Below are positions 1 through 8,036 of a stretch of DNA of 64,000 nt, in pieces; the stretch's first letter is position 1, and each line of letters begins with the position of its first letter. The notes below the pieces were generated by a model. That model was given only the letters and a program-made list of their open reading frames with translations. It searched no databases and was not told the DNA's origin. The translations under genes were made by a program, and so were the position numbers. This DNA comes from Bacillus sp. SA1-12 (lineage in GTDB: Bacteria; Bacillota; Bacilli; Bacillales; Bacillaceae). The DNA lies in contig NZ_LATZ01000006.1 of the NCBI RefSeq assembly GCF_000981385.1, forward strand, positions 115,112-179,111. Reading direction: 5' to 3'.

Positions 1-83
1 GGATAATATAAAAATTTCCCTGTTGTAGCTATGAATAGAAATATTTTCCGAAGAAGATAATAAGGCTGAAAGTCGGTGATCTA

Positions 84-1172
84 GTGGGTCCAATTAAATT
101 TTTATTATTGGTTTTTATGATTATGCTAGCTATTGGCCTATTTGCTCATGTACAAACGATCCCTGCATTGCTATCAGTCTCTGGACGTGATTCGTGGATA
201 ACAATTATTGTTACCGTATTGCCCATGATTCTATGGTTATTTATTTTAGGGAAATTAGTCAAGCTATCAGGAAAGATAAGTGTTACCGATTGGAAGGAAA
301 ACTTATCTCCGTTTCGTTATTATTTGCTTGTAGGTCCGTTCGTTCTTTATCTAATTTTCTCCGCTTTCATAACGAGCAAAGATATCGTAATTTGGAGCCA
401 TATTTCATATATACCAGATATAAAATATGAAATCATTGTCATTGTTTTTCTGTTTATATGTTATCTTGGAACAAAATCAGGAACACAATCATTAGCAATC
501 TTAAGTGGAATATTATTGCCGTTGGTAGTAGTGTTAGGCATATTTGTCATGACAGTGAATGTGAAAAATAAACAGTATGAATTGCTATTCCCTATTTTTG
601 AAGACGGATATATGCCAATTCTTAACGGGCTTATTTATACAATGCTGCCGTTAGTAGAACTATTCATTATTATGATCATTCCTCATGTAGACAATAAAAC
701 AATGACAACTAAAAAGATCTTTCTAATCGGCGGGATTATTGTAGGTTTGATGCTTGGACCTACAATAGGGGCAATTACAGAATTTGGCCCTGACCAAGCA
801 TCTATATATCGCTATCCGGCATTTGAACAGTGGCGGATACTCACAATAGGAAATTACTTTTCACATGTAGACTTTTTCGCCATTTATCAATGGTTAGCAG
901 GCGGAGTCTTAAGAACAAGTTTATATGTATTAATAGCAAGTTACCTGCTTACAAGAAAGAAACAAAAGAAGTACACAGTTATCTCAATTTATCTTGTTCT
1001 AATGATTGGATGTTTCTATCGGATTGATCAACACACATTTTATGAATTTGTATATACGTTTTTTATGCCGGCTTCATTACTTGTATTAACGATTCAACTA
1101 GCTATTCTATTTGTTTTTCTTACCCTTCAAAATCATAAAAAGAAGCTGGAGAAGGTGAAGCAGGATGGTTGA
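84..1172 (+). CDS. GerAB-family spore germinant receptor subunit B
   Basis: Integral membrane subunit of a GerA-type germinant receptor in the spore inner membrane; the family belongs to the APC amino-acid permease superfamily and helps recognise the germinant. The 362-residue product is hydrophobic throughout, with about ten predicted membrane segments, and has the usual GerAB length. It overlaps the GerAA gene by 8 nt, and GerAC follows, so this is the first visible gene of a B-A-C receptor operon. The start is uncertain: GTG at 84 has no good Shine-Dalgarno, the frame is open back to position 39 without an ATG or GTG, and the family N-terminus is often slightly longer. The promoter, if any, lies outside the window. 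Confidence 0.88.
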   Translation: MGPIKFLLLVFMIMLAIGLFAHVQTIPALLSVSGRDSWITIIVTVLPMILWLFILGKLVKLSGKISVTDWKENLSPFRYYLLVGPFVLYLIFSAFITSKDIVIWSHISYIPDIKYEIIVIVFLFICYLGTKSGTQSLAILSGILLPLVVVLGIFVMTVNVKNKQYELLFPIFEDGYMPILNGLIYTMLPLVELFIIMIIPHVDNKTMTTKKIFLIGGIIVGLMLGPTIGAITEFGPDQASIYRYPAFEQWRILTIGNYFSHVDFFAIYQWLAGGVLRTSLYVLIASYLLTRKKQKKYTVISIYLVLMIGCFYRIDQHTFYEFVYTFFMPASLLVLTIQLAILFVFLTLQNHKKKLEKVKQDG

Positions 1173-2619
1173 GAATAACGTTGAGTATACAGTTGAGGGA
1201 ATGCAAAATCTGTTTTATTCGTCTTCAGATGTTGTGATAAAAACAATATTAATAGGAGAAGGAGAAAAGATTTTGGTGGTGTTTTGTCAACCATTAGTTG
1301 ATACAAATATAGTAAATCAATTTGTATTGCTGCCGATGAATCAACATGAATCTGTTGAGAAATTACTTGAATCGCTGAAAAACTCGATACAAATAAGCGC
1401 AGTGGAAAAGGCGCAAATAACGCCTGATGATATTTGCAGTTTTATTTTTTCAGGGAAACTAATGGTGACAACATGGGAGAATGATGTGGTCTATTTTTAT
1501 GATATCAGTAAAATACCTTCCCGAACACCTGATGAGTCAATTACAGAAGTTTCGGTAAGGGGACCAAAGGATGGATTTGTGGAGGAAATAGGTACAAATA
1601 TTGGATTAGTTAGAAAGCGTTTAAAAACAGCTTCATTTATTGTCGAAGAATATAAAGTAGGGAAACGAACTCAAACAAAGGTAGCGCTTCTTTATATAAC
1701 AGATATTATAAATTCAGAATTATTAAAAGAAATTAAAGAGCGATTAGAAAACATAGAAATCGATATCCTCACTGGAAGTGCACAAATGGAACAGCATATT
1801 GCGAAGAAACAGCTTCTATCATTGTTTCCGTTAGTGGATTATACGGGAAGACCAGATTATGTTGTTGAATCGATAAACCAAGGAAGGTTTTCCATCATTG
1901 TTGATGGAGCACCAACTGCTTTGGTTGCTCCTGCAAACTTAGGATATTTAATAAAAACCTCAGAAGATGGGCATACAAGCTTTTTTTATGCTTCAGTCGA
2001 AAGGCTACTCCGCTTATTTGGCTTAATTGTTACAATTTTCCTGCCAGGATTGTATACGGCTCTAACAACTCATAATGTCGGACAATTACCGCTGCCATTA
2101 TTAGCTACAATTTCATTATCAAGAATGGGGCTTCCATTTACAGCCTTTATAGAGATTATCATAATGTTAATTATGTTTGAATTGTTTCGAGAGGCGGGGG
2201 CACGCCTGCCTAAAGCTGTTGGTCAAACAGTAGCGGTTTTAGGCGGATTGATCATAGGGGATGCAGCGATAAGAGGAGGCATTACATCGCCAACGATGCT
2301 CGTTGTTATAGGCGTTACAGCCATTGCAAGCTTTACGCTTGTGAATCAATCACTTGCAGGAAATATTTTTATTTTACGATTATATGTTGTCATCTTGAGC
2401 TATGTCATGGGGATTTTTGGTGTTATCATTGGTTTCATTTCGATTGTGATGTATTTAGCTAATTTAAAGTCATTCGGTTTTCCGTATTTGTCCTTATATA
2501 CAAATCTGACCTGGAAGGATTTCTTGTCAATCTTTATAAAGTTGCCTGAAGAAATAAAAGATAAGCGCGGAGCTGGATTAAAGCAAAAGGACTCTTCAAG
2601 GTTAGGTGAAACTGAATGA
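1165..2619 (+). CDS. GerAA-family spore germinant receptor subunit A
   Basis: A subunit of a nutrient germinant receptor. The 484 residues show the family layout: a soluble N-terminal region (about 1-280) containing the segment RGPKDGFVEEIG (about 131-142), then a membrane region with about five segments from residue 285. The ATG at 1165 follows a GGAGAAGGTGAAG stretch and overlaps the end of the B-subunit gene, indicating translational coupling. The GerAC gene overlaps its stop. SpoVAF at 23239 is a paralogue. The germinant cannot be told from sequence. Family assignment is firm; which receptor (GerA, GerB, GerK or other) is not. Confidence 0.93.
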   Translation: MVENNVEYTVEGMQNLFYSSSDVVIKTILIGEGEKILVVFCQPLVDTNIVNQFVLLPMNQHESVEKLLESLKNSIQISAVEKAQITPDDICSFIFSGKLMVTTWENDVVYFYDISKIPSRTPDESITEVSVRGPKDGFVEEIGTNIGLVRKRLKTASFIVEEYKVGKRTQTKVALLYITDIINSELLKEIKERLENIEIDILTGSAQMEQHIAKKQLLSLFPLVDYTGRPDYVVESINQGRFSIIVDGAPTALVAPANLGYLIKTSEDGHTSFFYASVERLLRLFGLIVTIFLPGLYTALTTHNVGQLPLPLLATISLSRMGLPFTAFIEIIIMLIMFELFREAGARLPKAVGQTVAVLGGLIIGDAAIRGGITSPTMLVVIGVTAIASFTLVNQSLAGNIFILRLYVVILSYVMGIFGVIIGFISIVMYLANLKSFGFPYLSLYTNLTWKDFLSIFIKLPEEIKDKRGAGLKQKDSSRLGETE

Positions 2620-3776
2620 GGTTCCGATTGAGTAAGCTATTGATATTTGCATCAATGTTAATATTTCTTTCAAGCTGTGGAAGTGCCAAGGAAATTTATA
2701 ATCAAGCATACGCTGTTGGCATGGGAATTGACTATATAGATGATGAATACAATGTTGTTATCCAATTTCTTGATTTTAGTAACGTTGCTAAAACTGATCA
2801 AGGGAAGAGCTCGCAGTCGGTACCTGTTTGGTTGGCGAAGGGGAAAGGAAATACCATTGAAGCCGCATTAACAGACATTTATCAATCAGTTCAAATGCGG
2901 GTGAATTTCGAACAGTTAAATTTAATCGTTTTCGGTGAAGGGATTATTAAATCAAAACAGCTTGAAGAGGCATTTCAATCACTAACATCTAATTTTACTG
3001 TCCGGTTAACGGCATGGGCATATGGGACAAATATGAGTTTTGAAGACATTTTTACTTCAACGGTGATATTTGACTTTCCGTTTTCTTACTCAAGGTTAAA
3101 TCAGCCTGATGAAGGAAATCAGCAGAGCTCCACGATTCCAGCAATTACGTTAAGAGAATTTGTTTGGAGATTTAATGAAAAAGCAATGACAACCATCATT
3201 CCATCTGTTTCACTTAACGAACAAAATATTCTTAAAGAGGATAGGCCTAAAAAGACTGCGGTCATCAATGGAGCTTACATTCTTTCAAATAAAGCATATA
3301 AAGGCTGGTTATCCACATCAGATTTACGCGGCTTTATTTGGACAAACAATGAGTCGAACAGATCGATTACAACAATTAACGAAGAAAAAGACAATCTAGT
3401 AACCGTAGAACTAATAGAGCCGAAAATAAAATTGAAAAAGAATGTTAATGGATTGAATTATAACGTTATTGTACGATTAAGAGCCATAGTAAAACAGAGC
3501 TTAGATAGTCACTTATCCCAAGAAAAGTTTATAAAGAAAGTGGAAGATGCAGTAAAAAAAGAAGTGAAAAAAACGTTCATTGCAGGGAAAGAGATCGGTG
3601 CAGATATATTTCAATTGGAGGACAACTTGTATCGATACCATTATCATGAATGGAAAAACAATAAACAGGAACAACCAATTGATATGGCGAATGTTAAGGT
3701 GAAGGTGGAAACATTATATAGTATTGATAAATATAAAAGCAAAAACTCAGATGCAAATACAAAAAGGCAAAATTAA
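2616..3776 (+). CDS. GerAC-family spore germinant receptor lipoprotein subunit C
   Basis: Lipoprotein subunit of the receptor, expected on the outer face of the spore inner membrane. The product begins with a short positive N-terminus, a hydrophobic stretch and a lipobox LSSC, so Cys21 is the likely diacylglyceryl site. The remaining 365 residues are soluble, matching the usual GerAC length of 370-400. The ATG overlaps the GerAA stop by 4 nt (ATGA). Functional receptors of this type need the diacylglycerol transferase Lgt and all three subunits. It closes the B-A-C operon; no clear terminator is seen in the 93 nt before yqkB. Confidence 0.93.
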   Translation: MRFRLSKLLIFASMLIFLSSCGSAKEIYNQAYAVGMGIDYIDDEYNVVIQFLDFSNVAKTDQGKSSQSVPVWLAKGKGNTIEAALTDIYQSVQMRVNFEQLNLIVFGEGIIKSKQLEEAFQSLTSNFTVRLTAWAYGTNMSFEDIFTSTVIFDFPFSYSRLNQPDEGNQQSSTIPAITLREFVWRFNEKAMTTIIPSVSLNEQNILKEDRPKKTAVINGAYILSNKAYKGWLSTSDLRGFIWTNNESNRSITTINEEKDNLVTVELIEPKIKLKKNVNGLNYNVIVRLRAIVKQSLDSHLSQEKFIKKVEDAVKKEVKKTFIAGKEIGADIFQLEDNLYRYHYHEWKNNKQEQPIDMANVKVKVETLYSIDKYKSKNSDANTKRQN

Positions 3777-3869
3777 AAAAATTCGTATTATCCATTCAAC
3801 GGATAGTCAATGCATGAAATAACAGGGTATGATAAACTAGGGATATAGTTTGTTGCGAAGGAGAATAGT

Positions 3870-4193
3870 ATGCAGGTAACATTTACTAAAGAAGCACTTG
3901 AGCAAATATCACCTAAACTTGAAGAAAATAAAAATAAAGTTTTAAAATTAAAATATGATACAGAAGGCTGCGGATGTGTAATGAGCGGTGTGACATCCTT
4001 ATGGCTTGTAGATGAGCAGGATGCTGATGATATTAAGATTGAAACAAATGAAATACCGTTATTTGTTGAGAGAACAAAAATGGTCTTTTTAGATGAAGAG
4101 CTTACCGTTTCCTTTAACAAAACTGCCAATTGTTTTATGTTAAAAAGCCCTTCACAAATATTAAATCCGCGTATGAGCTTGTTAGTAAAGTGA
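3870..4193 (+). CDS. yqkB: HesB/IscA-like Fe-S biosynthesis family protein YqkB
   Basis: Small soluble protein of the HesB/IscA fold (Fe-S biosynthesis family), 107 residues, the same length as B. subtilis YqkB. It shows a GCGC motif (Cys34, Cys36) and one later Cys in ANCFML; it lacks the C-terminal CGCG pattern of true A-type Fe-S carriers, so a direct carrier role is doubtful. Start is ATG behind GAAGGAGAA. It lies just upstream of yqkC, the order seen in B. subtilis. Function is otherwise unknown. Confidence 0.87.
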   Translation: MQVTFTKEALEQISPKLEENKNKVLKLKYDTEGCGCVMSGVTSLWLVDEQDADDIKIETNEIPLFVERTKMVFLDEELTVSFNKTANCFMLKSPSQILNPRMSLLVK

Positions 4194-4205
4194 GGGAAAA
4201 AATAG

Positions 4206-4448
4206 GTGAAGGATCGATTAAAATCAATAAAAAATGTTGCCTTAAATAAGACATGGGTATCTTTTTTAAATGATAATCATCCATACAGTCTGCTGCATTG
4301 GTCGATTGGCGGGTTTCATGACGAAACAAAAGATGTATGGCTGCTTCAGGATGAAATGACGTTTGAAGCACAGGAATTTCCAACCATTGATGAAGCTATT
4401 CAGTGGATGGAGAATAATATGGAGAATATTTCAGATGTGCTAGGATAA
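4206..4448 (+). CDS. yqkC: YqkC-like conserved protein (DUF2552)
   Basis: An 80-residue, acidic, Trp-rich conserved protein of unknown function. It is assigned by position directly after yqkB and by length, and by a recalled match to the DUF2552 family. Features seen: [16 protein letters not shown] near residues 20-35 and an acidic, helical C-terminus with [10 protein letters not shown]. Start is GTG at 4206, 10 nt after a GAGGG stretch. A hairpin terminator follows at once, so yqkB-yqkC may form one short unit. Confidence 0.78.
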   Translation: MKDRLKSIKNVALNKTWVSFLNDNHPYSLLHWSIGGFHDETKDVWLLQDEMTFEAQEFPTIDEAIQWMENNMENISDVLG

Positions 4449-4453
4449 AATGT

Positions 4454-4487
4454 AAGGCTGTCACCTCCAAACAGGGCAGCCTTTTTA
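4454..4487 (+). terminator. intrinsic terminator after yqkC
   Basis: A 7-bp stem AAGGCTG/CAGCCTT is followed by a T-rich run on the + strand. It sits between the convergent yqkC and yqkD genes. Confidence 0.8.
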
Positions 4488-4491
4488 TTAT

Positions 4492-5403
4492 TTATAATCC
4501 AATTTCAGTGAAAAAGTCATCAATTACCTTTGAATAATCTTCGCGATTGTCAGCATATGACATTGCATGTGAACCCTTTTCAGCAATGTAGAGTTTTTTT
4601 GTCCCTATCTTTTTGTCATAAAGTTGCTGTGTCATTTGAGAAGGGATATAATCGTCATCCTTACTATGGATAAAAAGAACAGGGCTGTTAATATTAACGA
4701 CTGAATTAATTGGCGACACCTCTTTAAGTGAATAGCGGTCACGAAGCTGAACAAAAGGCTTTGCAATTGGCATCACAAGAAAGCTGGGAATTTTAAATTC
4801 AGCTTTTAATCGGTATAACAGCTGTGCCTCAAGCTCAGAAAAAGGGCAATCTGCAATATAAAAATCAGCTCCATCTTCGACCATACCAGCATAAAGTAAT
4901 GTTGTAACAGCACCCATTGATTCTCCATGAATACCTAAAACAATGGAGTCTCCAGCCTCTTGCTTTAACCAGTGAACAATTGATTGAAGGTCAAACTTTT
5001 CATAATGACCATAGCTTGTTGTTTTCCCGCCGCTTTCACCATGTCTGCGATGGTCGTATATCAAAACATTCCAGCCTTTTTGTATAAATAAATTCATGTA
5101 TTTCACAGAATTAAGGCGATTTACTGTAACTCCGTGGCATAAGATGATGTAACGGTTTGTTCCATGGGGCTCAATAAGTGAGCCTTTAAGCAAATACCCA
5201 AACCGGGATGGAATAGAGAAATGTTTTTTTTCTAACGCATCGAACTCTTCTTGGTTATAAAGCTCTAGCATCGTTTCCCGCTCAATGATTTCTTTATCTG
5301 TTTTCTTTTTTATGTACATCATTTTATTCGTAAAGAAAATTCCTACAATAAAAATGTATGAGAGGATAATAAACAGTCCGAAAAAAACTTTTTTCATAGG
5401 CAA
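4492..5403 (-). CDS. yqkD: alpha/beta hydrolase YqkD, membrane-anchored
   Basis: Predicted serine hydrolase of the alpha/beta fold. An N-terminal hydrophobic segment (about residues 5-26) acts as signal anchor, with the catalytic domain outside. Motifs seen: CHGVTVNR (oxyanion region, about 89-96), the nucleophile elbow GIHGESMGA, a late Asp in HSKDDDYIP and the catalytic His in EKGSHAMSY. At 303 residues it matches B. subtilis YqkD. The ATG follows AAAGGAGTTGCC on the minus strand. Substrate unknown; the family includes esterases and peptidases. Confidence 0.86.
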   Translation of the reverse strand: MPMKKVFFGLFIILSYIFIVGIFFTNKMMYIKKKTDKEIIERETMLELYNQEEFDALEKKHFSIPSRFGYLLKGSLIEPHGTNRYIILCHGVTVNRLNSVKYMNLFIQKGWNVLIYDHRRHGESGGKTTSYGHYEKFDLQSIVHWLKQEAGDSIVLGIHGESMGAVTTLLYAGMVEDGADFYIADCPFSELEAQLLYRLKAEFKIPSFLVMPIAKPFVQLRDRYSLKEVSPINSVVNINSPVLFIHSKDDDYIPSQMTQQLYDKKIGTKKLYIAEKGSHAMSYADNREDYSKVIDDFFTEIGL

Positions 5404-5557
5404 CTCCTTTATTTAAGTTATACCTTCTAAGTCCCATTTGATCTCTCTTCATTATAACAAATGCATCGCTAAGGCTTGAAGTGTTTCAAAAGACAAAAAA
5501 GCAGTGATTTAAAAATCGACTGCTTTTAGTAAGAGAAAGGGCTTATTTTATAGAGGG

Positions 5558-5704
5558 AGTATAAAATTTGTACTTAGTTTTTGTGTCAAGCTCCAGGCGC
5601 CATGGCTTTAGGGTCTAATCAAATCGGAATTGAAGGTAAAGAACACCTTCTATTCCGATTTGCCTTATGGTTGTCGCCTAATGCTGCGCCTTCCGCTTTT
5701 CTTA
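5558..5704 (+). repeat. decayed copy of dispersed ~210 bp intergenic repeat (family 1, copy a)
   Basis: This fills most of the 310-base gap between yqkD and the small gene at 5715. It begins with AGTATAAAATTTG, continues GTGTCAAGCTCCAGGCGCCAT, then GGAATTGAAGGTAAAGAAC and CTTCTATTCCGATTTG, and ends GCGCCTTCCGCTTTTCTTA. The same blocks in the same order occur at 42007-42218, and partial sets at 31720, 32426, 47625 and 61174. The central GGAAT...ATTCC can pair. The core of the element is non-coding. Confidence 0.8.
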
Positions 5705-5714
5705 GTACCTATTA

Positions 5715-5834
5715 TTATTGCGGTGAATTTTGTCTTTTTGTAGGGTGTATGGCTTTATCTACTTCTTCGGCTGCCATCATCTTTTTTGATGTATCTGCAT
5801 TTGGTTTTCCTTTTTGTCCTTGTTGCTTTGCCAC
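5715..5834 (-). CDS. hypothetical 39-residue basic protein
   Basis: A short minus-strand gene not recognised as a named family. The start is GTG at 5834, 7 nt after AAAGGAGCG, a strong Shine-Dalgarno. The product starts (M)AKQQGQKGKPNADTSKK and ends KRQNSPQ: polar, rich in Lys and Gln, without Cys or a membrane segment. Its basic, disordered composition is like that of small spore or coat-associated peptides, but that is inference only. It lies between a decayed repeat and yqkE, which is divergent. A longer reading frame on the opposite strand here (5581-5838) is its shadow. Confidence 0.6.
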   Translation of the reverse strand: MAKQQGQKGKPNADTSKKMMAAEEVDKAIHPTKRQNSPQ

Positions 5835-5983
5835 TTAAATCGCTCCTTTCTATCTATTAAAATGTCTGTAATAGGTAAAAAATATGCAAGCGGGGATTTA
5901 ATTAATTTTCAGTAGTAAATCCTTTAAAATAAGACAAAACTTTTTTATACTTTGTATGAGAGATGGTAAGAGGAGGCACTTGG

Positions 5984-6217
5984 ATGAAAAAGTCTAATAA
6001 GAAAAAGGATGATCAAACGGTTAGTGTATCAGATCATTTAAACCATGATTTAGTGGAGAAATTAAAGGCCGTAAAAAAAGGCTTAACAAAAGAGCAAGAA
6101 GAAAGAGAAGCAGTTCTCGAACGTAAAAAAATTGAAGAACGAAAGCAAAGAGAGAAAAACAAAAGCTTTGAAGAGCTTTTAAATGAAAGTTCATTAACGT
6201 GGAAGGATTTTAAATAA
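5984..6217 (+). CDS. yqkE: YqkE-like small protein (DUF3886)
   Basis: A 77-residue highly charged protein with a Lys/Glu-rich helical middle (KEQEEREAVLERKKIEERKQ), likely a coiled coil, and a C-terminal FEELLNESSLTWKDFK. It matches B. subtilis YqkE in position and composition. The start is taken as ATG 5984 because AGAGGAGG lies 7 nt upstream; the in-frame ATG at 5963 is before that site. Function unknown. It ends in a bidirectional terminator shared with yqkF. Confidence 0.8.
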   Translation: MKKSNKKKDDQTVSVSDHLNHDLVEKLKAVKKGLTKEQEEREAVLERKKIEERKQREKNKSFEELLNESSLTWKDFK

Positions 6218-6248
6218 AACCGGGACCTTTGCAAGCAGGTCCCGGTTT
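6217..6248. terminator. bidirectional terminator between yqkE and yqkF
   Basis: An 11-bp perfect stem, AAACCGGGACC/GGTCCCGGTTT, with a 10-nt loop lies between two convergent genes. It overlaps the yqkE stop codon. Confidence 0.85.
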
Positions 6249-6269
6249 CAATGATTAAGAGCATTTGTT

Positions 6270-7178
6270 TTAACGATGTTGTTCATATTGATCCAGCTTT
6301 GCAAGTTGTTGCAGCTGTTCATGTGTTTGAGCAGTTAGTTGTTCTGAAGTTCCTGCAGCTGCATTTTCGATTAATTGCTGAATTTTACTTGCACCAGGGA
6401 TAACCGCACCAACGACATCCTGGTAAAGGCAATACTGTAAGGCAAGCTCGGTCATAGCATGTGATGAATGAATGCTTTCAAATTTCACTAAAAAAGCCTC
6501 TAGTTCTTCTTTTGTATAAGAAAGATATCCCTGATCCTTTAGCTTTTGATCCAGCGGTTTGTCAGTTAACAGTCCTTTAGCGAGCGGGCCGCGGGCAATA
6601 ACACTAACACCTCTATCTTTGATGAAGGAAAACCATTCCTCTGGGCGCCGGTCTAAAAGGCTATACTGCATCATAATTGAAACAATACTAGATTTATCTA
6701 AGTATTCTTTAATTACATTAGGTCGAATCGAAGAGATTCCATAATGGCGAATAACCCCTTCTTGTTTTAATTCCTCAAAAGCCTCAATCGTTTCATCAAT
6801 ATTGTCTTCAATCGTTCCGCCATGCAGCTGATATAGGTCGATAAAATCAGTTTGAAGACGCTGGAGGCTCTTTTTAACTGCTTCTTTTATGTATGCTTTT
6901 GAAGGATCCCAATCCCATCCTGATTTATCTTCTCTCCAGCGGTTACCTACTTTTGTTGCCAATATGATGTCATTTCGGCGATGTTTAACAGCTTTACCTA
7001 CAAGCTCTTCATTTTGCCCGACATCATATAAATCCGCTGTATCAAAATAATTTATCCCCAGGTCAATTGCCTTATCGATAAGTGAAAGCGCACGCTTTTC
7101 TTCCGTCCCTAGCGACATACAGCCAAGTCCTATTTCACTTACATACAAATCAGATTGACCAAGTCGTCTTTTTCGCAT
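6270..7178 (-). CDS. yqkF: aldo/keto reductase YqkF
   Basis: NAD(P)H-dependent reductase of the aldo-keto reductase family (TIM barrel, cytosolic). Seen: RLGQSDLYVSEIGLGCMSLG at the N-terminus, the catalytic Asp-Tyr pair in FDTADLYDVG, the catalytic Lys in LATKVGNR and the His in DLYQLHGG. About 302 residues, as in B. subtilis YqkF. Two ATGs are adjacent (7181 and 7178); the second is better spaced from AAGGAGTG. The natural substrate is unknown. It lies downstream of mciZ on the same strand. Confidence 0.9.
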   Translation of the reverse strand: MRKRRLGQSDLYVSEIGLGCMSLGTEEKRALSLIDKAIDLGINYFDTADLYDVGQNEELVGKAVKHRRNDIILATKVGNRWREDKSGWDWDPSKAYIKEAVKKSLQRLQTDFIDLYQLHGGTIEDNIDETIEAFEELKQEGVIRHYGISSIRPNVIKEYLDKSSIVSIMMQYSLLDRRPEEWFSFIKDRGVSVIARGPLAKGLLTDKPLDQKLKDQGYLSYTKEELEAFLVKFESIHSSHAMTELALQYCLYQDVVGAVIPGASKIQQLIENAAAGTSEQLTAQTHEQLQQLAKLDQYEQHR

Positions 7179-7253
7179 CATATCACTCCTTGTTCAAATG
7201 TCATCTTCTTTTCGAGGGTAGTATAAAGAATGCGAAAAAGCAACTTATAACAC

Positions 7254-7403
7254 TTATCGTTTTTTCGATTCAACCTGCAGTTTTTCATCATTAAGCCATT
7301 CAGCAACGGTTGTATAAGACTCACGATATTCCTTTAATTTTGTCAGAATCTCCCATGCCTTGCCTACGAGGACTACTCCGTTATCTAACCGGTAGATTTT
7401 CAC
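7254..7403 (-). CDS. mciZ: MciZ-like FtsZ assembly inhibitor peptide
   Basis: A 49-residue micropeptide whose first half, (M)KIYRLDNGVVLVGKAWEIL followed by TKLKEY, matches my recollection of B. subtilis MciZ (conserved GVVLVGKAWEI and KLKEY). MciZ binds the C-terminal part of FtsZ, caps filament ends and stops Z-ring formation in the mother cell during sporulation. The gene lies between yqkF and nudF, the same place as in B. subtilis. Start is GTG at 7403, 9 nt after AAAGGATG. It is about nine residues longer than the 40-residue B. subtilis peptide, with a basic tail ending VESKKR. Confidence 0.85.
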   Translation of the reverse strand: MKIYRLDNGVVLVGKAWEILTKLKEYRESYTTVAEWLNDEKLQVESKKR

Positions 7404-7439
7404 GCTTAAAAAATCATCCTTTCAGGTAAGATATGATAG

Positions 7440-7468
7440 AATGTATGAAGGTAGGAAGGCTTATAGAA
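7440..7468 (-). promoter_or_regulatory. candidate SigE promoter for mciZ
   Basis: On the minus strand CATACATT is a perfect match to the SigE -10 (CATACAnT), with a weak -35 (CTATAA) about 12-13 nt upstream. It lies 37 nt before the mciZ start. Mother-cell SigE control is what is known for mciZ in B. subtilis. Confidence 0.5.
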
Positions 7469-7482
7469 CAGGAGCTGATTGA

Positions 7483-8031
7483 ATGGATCATTTAAAAGAA
7501 ACGACCCTTTCCTCAAAGGAAATTTTTAAGGGAAGAGTGATAGATGTATATGTAGAAGAGGTGGAATTGCCTAATGGAAAAACAAGCACCCGGGAAATTG
7601 TTAAACATCCTGGAGCAGTAGCCGTTATCGCAATAACTCCTGAAAATAAAATTCTAATGGTTGAACAATTTCGTAAACCGCTTGGCCGGACACTTGTTGA
7701 GATTCCGGCAGGTAAGCTGGAAAAAGGAGAAATGCCGGAAGCGACTGCAAAAAGAGAGCTGGAAGAAGAAACAGGCTATACATGCAGTGATTTAAAGCCC
7801 CTTATTTCGTTTTATGTATCACCAGGCTTTGCGGATGAGCTTGTCCATTTATTTATTGCGGAGAATTTGGAAAAGCTAACAAATGCTGCAGAACTAGATG
7901 AAGATGAATTCTTAGATGTATTGGAGGTGACGTTAGAGGAGGCGCAAGAAATGGTCGAAAGCAAACGCATTTATGATGCGAAAACAGCGTATGCTGTTCA
8001 GTATTTGCAGCTTAAACAGGCGCTCCGCTAA
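7483..8031 (+). CDS. nudF: ADP-ribose pyrophosphatase (Nudix) NudF
   Basis: Nudix hydrolase that splits ADP-ribose to AMP and ribose 5-phosphate. The Nudix box runs from about residue 77 to 99 (GKLEKGE, then TAKRELEEETGY) with the REXXEE core. The 182-residue length and N-terminal strand region fit the NudF/YqkG subfamily. The ATG follows AACAGGAGCTGATTGA. The next gene starts only 5 nt after the stop, so the two are probably cotranscribed and may both deal with damaged nucleotides (inference). Confidence 0.92.
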   Translation: MDHLKETTLSSKEIFKGRVIDVYVEEVELPNGKTSTREIVKHPGAVAVIAITPENKILMVEQFRKPLGRTLVEIPAGKLEKGEMPEATAKRELEEETGYTCSDLKPLISFYVSPGFADELVHLFIAENLEKLTNAAELDEDEFLDVLEVTLEEAQEMVESKRIYDAKTAYAVQYLQLKQALR

Positions 8032-8036
8032 AACAA

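Noticed and set aside
5581..5838. 85-codon open frame on the + strand downstream of yqkD
   Set aside because: It covers a decayed repeat and the antisense of the small gene at 5715-5834, and has no ribosome site.
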